Source: Chaetorhynchus papuensis (lineage: Eukaryota; Chordata; Aves; Passeriformes; Rhipiduridae). From it: a stretch of 64,000 nucleotides of DNA. The notes below the pieces were generated by a model that was not told the DNA's origin, searched no databases, and saw only the letters and a list, made by a program, of their open reading frames with translations. Made by a program: the position numbers and the translations under genes. Positions 51,201-61,135 of this stretch are shown here, in pieces. Within the stretch, counting starts at the first letter, position 1; each line of letters starts with the position of its first letter. The stretch is taken from assembly GCA_013396525.1 (NCBI GenBank), contig VWYX01001327.1:68033-132032 (forward strand), given 5' to 3'.

Positions 51201-54200
51201 ATTGTTTCTTCTTGCTTCCCATCTCTCTGTCTGTTCTTCTTTCCTACAGGGAGATCGTAAATGCTCTGGACAGAAACAGGGTTTTTTTAATCTGAATTTA
51301 CATATAATTTAGCAAAACTGATCTACATCCTGCAAACAGGAGCACTGGTGCTCCAGAAAAATAAAAAGTAAACAGAATCACAAATTACAGTTGCTTTTTT
51401 AATAGGTCGAAAGGGTTACTTGAAGAAAGTTCAGTGGTGACTTGCTTCTCCCTGGTAGAAACCTTTTGCATAGGGAGGATTTTAGTGCCCAAGCATTGCT
51501 GTTTTATTTTGAGATTAACAAGTACCAAATAACAAAAATCCACACCAAAAAAAAATATATATAAGGAAAAGTAAACCAATCTCTGCCCAAACATAACAAA
51601 TACCTCTCGGTGACAGAGGTTTATAAGACTACACACAGAAAAATAATAGATGAAAGAAAGCACAGAGACCACATCCATTTATCCTAACCCCCTGCCACCT
51701 GAAAAGAACCTATTTATTCAGGCTGGCAGAAAATTTTTCATTCCAGCTGTTTTTCATGTCAAACGTGGGATTCAGCAAAACAACATCTTTCACAGAAAGA
51801 ACATTTCAGATTTTCATCAAAAGTATTGGTTTACTTTTGATTTTGTTTGACAGAAAATGGAAGAGGAGGTGTACAGGGAGGATGGAGGGAAGCAGACTGG
51901 GGAGCAAATCTAAGCAAACCTTACTGGAATGGCCTTACAGTAGTTAATTATAGTGCAGGCATGGAATAACTCCTATTTCTGCACAGAAAGCCTTTTTGCT
52001 CTCTTTTTGGCTTATTGTTAGGAAGGAAACAACAAACTTAAGAAAACTATGAGATTTGGGGGAAAATCATGTACAACCACCCAGAACAGTAGCACTCTCT
52101 CTCTGGGTAAACTCAGTAAAAGCAATCTGTTACTCAGAATATGATGATTCAAGGACAGCAGAGAGAGAAGAAATCATGCTTAAGCTGTAGCAGTTTACGG
52201 TGCAGGATTGTCACTCAGCCCAAAGGAAAACTCCCAAGAACTGACTGTGGGGATACCCCACCACCGCTCAAGAACATCTCCCTCTACCAGCAAATGCAAA
52301 TCCCTGGATAAATTATGATCCATGAAAGCACCCCTGTTAAAGGATCACACCTTTTTATTCAGCATCAGGAAGAGCTATTTGGAAATGAGTGCAACAAAGA
52401 TCCTTTTCTTGTTTCACTTTGACAATGCAGTACTTCTGCCAGGCTCAGTGGTGCATCTAACATCAAAATAAAATGCTGATTATGCAGTCCCACCATTTCA
52501 TTATTAATATCATCTTCCTGCTTCTGTGAAGCTGAACTTCACATTTCAAATAATACTTCCAAAGTCCAGGCTGGCACCGTTTTGATTTGCAAGGCATTCT
52601 GTAAGAAAAGGCGTGAAGCATACAACCTGAATATATACTCTCTAACCCTCTTCATCAGTTTAGATGCTTCAGCAGAGAGTTGTACCCATTATCCATCCTA
52701 AATGCACTGCTAATTGACTTTTAAATATATTGGTGATAGGCAGATCTTCCTATTTTAACTTTAAAAAAAATGTATATGCCTACACATTACAGATAAGAAA
52801 TTCTATAATTTTAAATAAATCATTGTCATTAATTTTGCAATGAGAAGTAGAATCTTTGACATTTCTAGTAGGAATGAAAATATAAAATAGCAACTGTTTG
52901 CTTGCAAATTCTTTTTTGAAAACTGTGAAATTAAATTTACCCTCAAAGGCTAAGCATTGATGTACCCAACTTCCTATCCTTCACATCTTGCAGATCCATC
53001 TCCCCTGGAAAACTCTCAAGCTGACACTGAGCCAGTAACACCCAGGGTCTGTGCCAGGGCTCACATCCCTGCAGGAGTGAGCCTGCCATCCAGGGAGCCT
53101 GTGCACAGCTGTCCCCCAGAGTCTCAGAAATCCACAACCCTTGGCAGCAGCCATCCTTCCAGTTCTGGTGAACCAGACTTTCCAGTAACAAACCGTCACG
53201 TTAGAAATTGCCCAGCCCACTCAAACCCAAAGGGAAATAGAATTTTATCACGCTGAGATTGCTGGTAAAATGCTATTTAAATACAAACCAGGAAAAAACC
53301 CTAAATTATTGAGAACAACATTTAGCTTCCCTGAACCCATTTCCTCCACATGGATTCACATTTTATAAATTTATACCCTTACAGAAAACACTATTTGAGA
53401 AAAAATGCTGAGAAAAGTAACTGGTTTTTAGCACACTCCTATCAAAATATATCCCAACCACACTTTACAGAACACATATAAACAACGAAAATTAAAAACA
53501 AATAAGCTGGAAATTCCATTACCTCATCTGAAGTTTTCCCAGTCTGACAGATAAATTACATTGTTATCCTGAAGTTATTTACTTATTGTGCCTCACATCT
53601 ATTTTTGACATATTAAAATTAAAATTGTGCTACAGAGGTAAACTGATGGGAAACTTTGATGAAAGTATACAAGCTTCAGGTCATAATTATAAGGTGACTC
53701 CTAAAAGAAACCAAAAAGGTGAAAAATGAAACTGGCTTCCAGAAACTGCAGGTTAGACATATTTTTGCTGATGGAAATGTGGAAAAAATTTAATTTTCTC
53801 TAGTTTGACTATATGAAATAACCTAATTTTGTTTACTGCTTTGAAGAAGCATGTGTGTCAAAGTGTTAAAACCTATTAGCTACTTATATACTCTGATAGT
53901 TTTGGGACAGTAAGTCTGAAGTGAAAAGAAATATCTGCCTTCATCATGTGGGCTACAAAATTTCAATTTTACTTAACATAGCTGGAAAGCCTGGAGCCTG
54001 TTCTCATACATGGTTTTGAAGAAGCAAATCACAGGTCTGTTTGGGAGTCTTGCAAAACTGCTTCCCAAGCCCTCTCCACTGGAAATCAGTGGTGAGAGGA
54101 ATAAGAAAGGCTCAAATCAGCTTGGAATGTTTAGACAGAGCTATGTTTGTGTCTCTATGTGTAGACCCTTTCCTTGGGACATATGAAAAAAAATAAACAG

Positions 54201-55545
54201 GAAAAGTGTTGATGCAGTCCAAGATGGGAGATGAGCCCCTGTTTCCAAGAATACACCCTTGATTATTCCTCAATGGAATTTTTATTCAGATGTAACCTGT
54301 CCCAAGCACAGAAAAGTAAAACTCCTGAGAGGATGGCTTTTATTGTAAATCTATTCTGTAGCAACTATTTATAACAACGAACAGGTTCGAGTTTACTCCT
54401 CTTTCCCCCACTAAAATCAGAATACGCAGCCCTATTAAACTTTTATAAGATCATGACAGAGTTCTACATTTTTTTCCCACCTACCAGGCCAGAGGAAAGG
54501 AAGGGAGCCCCATGCAGAGGGAATCTTTTTTCAAACAGGCATTAAACCAGCCATGAAAGTAATACCATTGTTCTTTGAAAGGAAACCCTGGAACTGCACA
54601 ATATAAGAAAGCGAGTATCCAAAATCAGCAGTGAAAATTCTGGAGCCCATCCTATGCTCAGCGATCCTAGATCATACATTACAATTTCTCTTCTAAACAA
54701 AACCTTTCACCAAATTCATTGTCACTGCTTAGTATTCAAGGAATATGGAAAAGCCCTGCACACAGATGCTTGCATAAGAAACTACCTTGATTAAAGCAAA
54801 CTGCTTTTCTCAGCAAGTGCATGCACATATTCCCAGATGTAATATGCCAGGCTCTCCACTTGTAACAGGGAAAAAGGAAGGGCCACTCAGACAAACTACA
54901 AAGCAACAGCAAACTGTATACCCACCTCCTCCATCGCCTCAACATAAACGTGCACCTAAATAGCATTTTAAGAGGGAATGATTATGCAGAATGGGAGGAA
55001 ATAACACAGCAGAAGGAAAAAGGAGCAATTTATCATTATCAGCATAGGTTTTGTTCAGGTAAATGTACTGGAAGAAAGCCAGCAAACATGAGCCAGAAGC
55101 AAATTACAGTGTGTCCAGCCAAGACACCCGTCTGGAAAGCAAGGGGATCAGGAACACAAAATATGCCATAGCAAGCAACTGCTATCCAGTTTATACAGCC
55201 ACACTGACAAACTACTCCTGAAACCCAGAAGAGATATTACCTCCTGGCAGAATGGACATTAACTCCACCTGGTAGCACTGTGGTCCCAGAGCAGGTGCAT
55301 TAGTGTAGCTGGGCTTTGAAGTGTATAATTGCTGCACAATTAGGTCTGTCTGTGTTAAGTCAACTTTAGCTTTATTAGAAATTCACTTGCATTAGTTAAC
55401 TCAAGTTGTTAGGCCTTTTTACACGTGTTCAGGGATCAGCTATAGTAAAGCCAACTAAGAAAGGACATGGTTTTCCTTAGTGTTTTGCAGAAGGACAAAA
55501 TCTCCCAGAGAAAATAGGTGTTTTAGAGACATTTGCAAGGCCTAC

Positions 55546-55729
55546 CTTGCCCAAACCAGGAGTGTCTTTCACTTTGCTGACTGCCCTCAACAAACATGGT
55601 GGTGCAGGGGGTGGGGAAGTCTGAAGGATGCTGCTGAAGCAGGTAGAGAAGAGAGGAGATTCAGGAACAGATGATGCAGAAGGCCTGTGCTTCTTCTTTT
55701 TGGAAGACAGGTTCAATTTCTGAGCAGCT
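55546..55729 (-). CDS. KIF26B: KIF26B internal exon: end of N-terminal arm, just before the motor domain
   Basis: This 184-bp exon supplies the third base of an Arg codon plus 61 full codons (segment residues 1-61). It reads AAQKLNLSSKKKKHRPS, then a Pro-rich stretch (LQTSPPPAPPCLLRA), and ends KVKDTPGLGK. From memory of vertebrate KIF26B, this is the basic, Pro-rich linker between the Cys-rich N-terminal region and the motor. The KKKK and PPPAPP runs are visible. The acceptor is cccacag and the donor AAG|GTAGGC. The exon ends exactly at the Lys before the first motor strand, and the next exon (13051-13257) continues in phase 0 as VKVMVR. KIF26A is disfavoured because its linker, as I recall it, lacks the RAAQKLNLSSKKKKHR pattern. 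Upstream exons are not in the window. Confidence 0.95.
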
Positions 55730-58326
55730 CTGTGGGAAAAATGACAAAAGTAAGCTAAAACAACCTCAAACATCAACAAGAAAAAATGTAAGTATTTATC
55801 GGCTTACTGTTTGTGTAGGCTCTCAGTCTTGCCCTCATTGATCCCAATAGTTTCATAATTCTTGTTCCTCCCTCATTAGCATTATTTTAATGCCATTGAC
55901 CACAAAGTTGCTCCAAGTTTAAAGTCTGCATTAAGTAGGGTCACAATCAGGCCTCTGTCACTATCTTACCTGTTGAAACAATTCAGCCTGCAAGAAAGCT
56001 CCAAACCCAAACCAATGAGCTATATGGCAACTTCTGTTATAAAATTACAAAAGATTCACACAGAATTGTGTCTCATGCATAAGTCTGATTAGAAAATTAA
56101 CACTTGTGCAGAGTTAATTAGTAATAAATGCTCAGGTGACTCTGCTGAGGTGTAAGAAGCCTTGCACTAGCTGTTCAGAATTTTCATCACCTCTTAAAAC
56201 ATAAGCCAGTCTAAAAACTGAACAAATGGTGACCAATGAAAATATTGCTGTTTGTGATGAGATGGAGACAATCATACAAACTCCAGCTGCATTAACCACT
56301 AAGCAGGGGAAACAGTGGAGACTGTTTTTAATAGTACAGTATTCTCAGATAAGAATGCTGAAGTTTGTATAGACTTTGATTAAAAAGCTAAGCTTTTCTG
56401 GAACTGAAACATTCAGTAGTCTTGTTTTGCAAAATGTTTTATTTTGAGAGATAATGCAACATTCAAGTCTTTGTTGCAGCTGGTGCATCCTGCACTGCCC
56501 AGGGTTAACATCAATTTGAATCATGCTGTCCCATGGTTTCCCTTTTGCAAAACAGAGCACTTTAAACGGAGCAGGTCAGCGGGAGAACCAACTCAAAGGA
56601 GACATGGATAGAACAATTTTGTTTGCTTTGGCAGACAAACTGGGACTTAATATATGTATAAAAGCAGTCTGTGCTGACAGTAGCTCTGCTTACTTTGCTG
56701 AAGTATGTCACTCAAGACTAATAATTCTAAATCCTCCTAAGTTTTAAGAAGCTTTAGCTCCGTTACACTGGTATCAGTTTATATTATCCAACTCAAAACT
56801 TACAAAAGTAATGACATCATTTTACCCTAAGAAGTCAGGGAAGACTGAATATATACACATTTCAATATGCAAGTAACTTGTGTTTGTATCAAGTATCTCA
56901 GACACGTGGACAAATTACTGCTTGGCATGACATTGCCATATTGCAGCTGGTCACAAGCACACTGTGTGCACCACCAGTGTGAATTCTTTTAGCCTATGGC
57001 AAGTGCAAAGCACTTCCAGATAAATTTGTTTCTAATAAAAGAAAAACACTAGGAGATTTTAACTGACCTGACACAGAATTACAACTCAGAAGTTTCTGTA
57101 CCAGCTCCCTGTCCTTTCCCTTCACGCTGACCTGAAGACTGAAATTCATAACCTGTCCCTCTCATTTAAGCATACACTTTCTTTTCATAGAAAAGGTACC
57201 CAAAATGTGTTGGTCAAAACCATTTTTCCTTTTCCTTGCAACATCTCCATGGTTTGAGAGGATTCAATTATTTCAGCTTCCACATTGTCCATCACTAACA
57301 CTTTTATGAAGCTGTCCATGCTGAATCAAGATATTCTGTACATCTTAGTTTCACTATAAAATTATTTTAAGAGAAATCTTGTACTCTACGTGCAGCAACT
57401 GAAAATGTAAATGTTGGTCAAACATACTGAAAGCTTTACCCCTGTGGTCAAGTTCATTAGTCCAGTCTGAAATACAGGCACTGGCTCCATGCACTATGGT
57501 CATCCATCTGGTCTCACCGACTCATGCCCTAGTGAAAATATATTTCCTACAAGCTGTTTCCTGAACTGAGTGACAGAGCCATTATCCCTCTTGCCACTAA
57601 ACGCTCCTCCTGAATTTGCTGTTCTTTTTACAAAGCTGACAGTGTAATATAAACCACTTCTTGACCAACCCAACAACTATTCGACATTTTCCTAAAAAAA
57701 AAAAACATTGCTGGAGGTACCTGGCCTTTTCAAAATCTTGGAACAACATTCTAGTTTGGCAGTTATAACCTTTGAGATTGCATTCAAATGGAATAACCCT
57801 CATTTTCCTTATATTTTTGGCCTGTGACTGGCAAAATGTATTAAAACAATGAACTATTTCTCACAACTTCATGGGGTTCTCTGTTTTTCCCCAGCGAGAG
57901 GAAATCAGTGCATGGCAGGCTAGAAAATCATTTACAAGCCCTATCAGACTTGACTCAATTTTGAAGATGATCAAAAAGGCAATAAGCATCAGGTAATTCC
58001 CAGAGCACTTAACTAGGAAGAGAAGGATAGGTTAACCACATGTAGGCTGAAGTATGACACAAATACAAGAGTGTGGCTTTCTTGTGAGCGCATTTGCAGG
58101 AGCAAAATCCTTTACCCTGAGTGGCTAGCATTGCTCCAAACACAGCTGGTCATGCCAGCTGGTACTGATTTGGCCCTGTGATCTAGCACAGGAAGTTAGA
58201 AATTCTCATATTTTACTTTTCCAGGCAACTCAGAGGCCTGGCTCTCCCCAGCAGACTCTCTGGACCACCAGGCTTCTCGGGCAAAGCATGAGGCTGGACC
58301 CTGGGAGACTTGAGGATGGTGCAGCT

Positions 58327-58366
58327 CACAGCCTGCACAGCTCCGCCAGCAGCTGTGCAGGCTGTG
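58327..58366. repeat. Perfect 16-bp-stem hairpin
   Basis: cacagcctgcacagct (58327-58342) and agctgtgcaggctgtg (58351-58366) are exact reverse complements separated by an 8-base loop ccgccagc. Pairing does not extend outward. It lies in the intron upstream of the N-terminal arm exon. Confidence 0.9.
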
Positions 58367-60404
58367 CTCTTTGTACAGGAGCCAGCTATTTTATTTTTTT
58401 CATTTAATATCTAGCATAATAGGGCTCTGATTTCCACTTGAGACTCTGCATACTGCTGCAGTAATGGTGATGGCAGTGATGGCAGCATGGCTTTTTGTAC
58501 TGACAATAAGCTGATCATTCTCCAGGTTGTATTAGCTCCCACTTGAGCCAAGTGATATCAGCTATGGAATATGCAGGGGTGTGCAGGGGGCTCCAGTGCA
58601 TTGCAAACCACTTCCCACTGTGTGTGGTATGGCTGTGGTAGGGATTGCGTCCACAGAGACCCACAAGGAACTTGATCCAAATTCAATTTTCGAAGGGTAT
58701 AATTTAAACTGCATTAGACCACTGTGTGAACATACTCATTCACAACAGAACTGTCTTTAATGTCATTTTACTGAATTACCTTCCAAAATAATGCATATTT
58801 AATCCCGTTTGGCTAATATACTTTGGATTAACGCCTTCAGATAATTTGGACTATTTCTTTCCTGAGAGTCCCAGTGCAAACAAGCAGCTGGAGACTTGAA
58901 GGCTTACAAGATTTCTGGCAGAGCAAATAATCACAAGATCAAGAGTTGAAATTGCAGGAGGGGCATTAGAAAGCTGATTAAAGTTCAATCCAAATAAAAC
59001 TAATACATTGCCCTGGCAGGAAAGGGGAACTGCTTTGAAAGTCCACCTGATCCATAGCAAAGACTGAGATCATTTCTTGAAAGGACATTCTCTGCTTTTT
59101 GTTTTCTAAAATACAAGTTTAATAATGTATATCTTTGGGCAGTCAGAACAGTTTTCACATCCTACCTATGCAGAAACGGTGATGTATTTTTTCACCTTAA
59201 AACTTCCCAAGCAGGCTGGGATTTTCAAACACACTGACTGTAGAACTAACTTCCCTACCCTGGAAAACAATTCATGACTGATAGGAACTTTCTGAAAGCT
59301 GAAGATGCTCCATGTGACTTATTGAAGAAATGGAAGTACAACCAGCTTAGAGGTAATTCTGAGATGCAAGGGGGAAAAGTGTGCTCTTTGGAAAACCATT
59401 TAGAGAGATGAATGAACATAAATGGATTAAATAATCCATTTTTAGCAGAGAACAAAGGCACATCTGGGAGTGGCGGGAAGAACTCTGCTAAGTTATTCAT
59501 ACTACTTATAAACAATACAAGAGTGAAGTTGATTAAACTCTAGGCAAAATAAAAGGCATTGTGGAAAGCTCTGTAAATACCTTGCTTAGAGAAGTCATTG
59601 GGGTGATTTCTTACAGTACAACATACGTAAGGAAACTCTGTGGAAAGAAGAGTTTGAAAATTCATGGCTTCTAAATTAACGCTAATAAAATTCAAGGGAC
59701 ACTTGTTTAGCTTGATAAAAGAAAATGGTTTTTTCAGCAACACATCATCCAAGGCAAAGTTAAAACTTCAGGACTATCAAAGTAGAGGTCAGTAGGCCCA
59801 CTAAGTTCATTAGATTCAGAAGGAGGTGGAACATCAAGAGGATAATTTTCCACAGAGAAAATTACTCACAAGCTGTGGATGCTAAACAGCCATGTATTAA
59901 CTAACTTTATTGTAAATATTCACAATTTTAATTCAAACTAAAAAGCTATTTTTCTTCTTTATTTGGAGGCATAAATTAAATTTTATAATAAAACTATTCC
60001 TGGCTGGGTGCAACATTCAAGGAGTAAGGTATGAACTTTATCTGTGCAAGGAATGGCTAACCAGAGGATGTGCTGGTTTGACAAGCCCAAAGTATGTTAA
60101 TGACCTTCCACAGCAATTAAAACACTACCTTTACTTACCCAAAACTGCCTTGCCTGCTGTATCTTAATGTATGCTGGAAAATAGATGGAAGTTTAGTTTG
60201 GAAATCAGTCTTCTGAGCAAACTCTCTCAGTGTATTTGTGCAGGTATATCACCAGCTATAAAATAGACCCGTATATCTGTGATCAGCAGTGTTTGTTATC
60301 CAGCGTGAAACATTTGTATCCTATGGTCTCAGGTTGAGCACCTGTAAGTGAAAGACACCTATCCAGCCACACCTGCAAAACAAGAGCTGTACTGATGTTC
60401 TCTC

Positions 60405-60434
60405 CTTTTTCTTTTCTTTTTTTTTTTTTTTTTT
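60405..60434. repeat. Pyrimidine/T-rich tract just upstream of the solo LTR
   Basis: ctttttcttttc is followed by a run of about eighteen T. Confidence 0.88.
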
Positions 60435-60526
60435 AACCCCAGACATAATTCCTCCTGTAGAAAAAAGCAGAAGTTTTAGACTGTCACCTACAAAGTAAAA
60501 CATAATCTGTGTAGTATTTTAGTTAA

Positions 60527-60531
60527 CTGAC
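60527..60531. repeat. Left target-site duplication of the solo LTR
   Basis: CTGAC immediately precedes the TG start of the LTR and is repeated exactly after its CA end. Confidence 0.88.
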
Positions 60532-61130
60532 TGTGCTGGTTTCAGCTGGAGTAGAGTTCATTTTCTTTCCAGTGGCTGGTGTGGGGCTGTGTTTTGGGTT
60601 TGTACTGAACACAGTGAAGATAACACAGAGCTGTTTTTGTTACTGGAGATGTTTTTGTTATTGCTGAGCAGGACTTACACAGAGCCAAGGCCTTTGCTGC
60701 TTCTCCTACGGCCACATTGGGGGTGCATGGGAGGCTGGGAGGGGACACAGCTGGGACAGGTGACCCAAACTGACCAAAGGGATATTCCAGACCATATGGC
60801 ATCATGCTCAGTGTATAAAGTGGGGGGAAGAAGGAGGAAGGGGTGGAATGTTTGGAATGTTGGTGTTTGTCTTCCCAAGTCACCATTCCATGTGATGGGG
60901 CCCTGCTCTCCTGGGGATGGCTGAACACCTGCCTGCCTGTGGGAAGTACTGAATTAACACCTTGTTTTGCTTTGCTTGTGTATGTGGCTTTTGCTTTCCC
61001 TACTAAACTGTCTTTATCTCAACCCACGAGTTTTCTCATTTTTACCCTTCCCTTTCTCTTCCCACTCCCACTGGTGGGAAAGCAAGCAGCTGCCTGGGGC
61101 TTGGCTGCTGGTTGGGGTTGAACCACAACA
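60532..61130 (+). mobile_element. Solo LTR of an avian endogenous retrovirus
   Basis: A 599-bp element starts TGTGCTGGTTTCAGCTGG and ends AACCACAACA, with TG...CA ends. It is flanked by a perfect 5-bp duplication CTGAC (60527-60531 and 61131-61135). A TATA box (tataaag, 60814-60820) lies in mid-element. A CTAAA-type polyadenylation-like signal (about 61002-61007) precedes a T-rich tail. I know this sequence type as a common bird retroviral LTR; the 5-bp duplication fits an ERVL- or gammaretrovirus-like integrase. No internal viral genes flank it, so it is a solo LTR left by recombination between two LTRs. It is oriented opposite to KIF26B. The intact target duplication suggests fairly recent insertion. 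Open frames across it are meaningless. Confidence 0.9.
60814..60820 (+). promoter_or_regulatory. TATA box of the solo LTR
   Basis: The motif tataaag sits in the middle of the LTR followed by a purine-rich stretch (tggggggaagaaggagg). The older copy at 21193-21732 has tataaaa (21437-21443) at the corresponding place, which supports this as the retroviral core promoter. Whether it is active cannot be read from sequence. Confidence 0.6.
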
Positions 61131-61135
61131 CTGAC
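61131..61135. repeat. Right target-site duplication of the solo LTR
   Basis: CTGAC immediately follows the CA end of the LTR, matching the left copy at 60527-60531. Confidence 0.88.

Larger units (their letters stand above)
13258..55545 (-). other. KIF26B large intron (42.3 kb)
   Basis: This intron separates the N-terminal arm exon from the first motor exon, with donor GTAGGC at 55545 and acceptor AG at 13259-13258. The flanking exons join as GLGK|VKVM, contiguous in KIF26B as I remember it, so no constitutive exon should be hidden inside. Recognised contents are a CR1 fragment, an old LTR, a possible second LTR type, an LTR fragment with a foldback, an inverted repeat pair, a CpG-dense patch and several simple repeats, each listed separately. 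The rest is AT-rich DNA in which I see no gene. Confidence 0.85.

Noticed and set aside
52957..53256. 99-codon plus-strand Pro/Ser-rich frame, open on the opposite strand too
   Set aside because: No homology recognised and no exon borders; GC-richer intron sequence is a simpler explanation.
60069..60090. tgctggtttgacaagccc, resembling an LTR start
   Set aside because: The match stops after about a dozen bases and nothing else of the LTR follows. A similar short match at about 50610 was dropped for the same reason.
60542..60928. 128-codon minus-strand and 111-codon plus-strand frames
   Set aside because: They lie wholly within the solo LTR, which is non-coding regulatory sequence.
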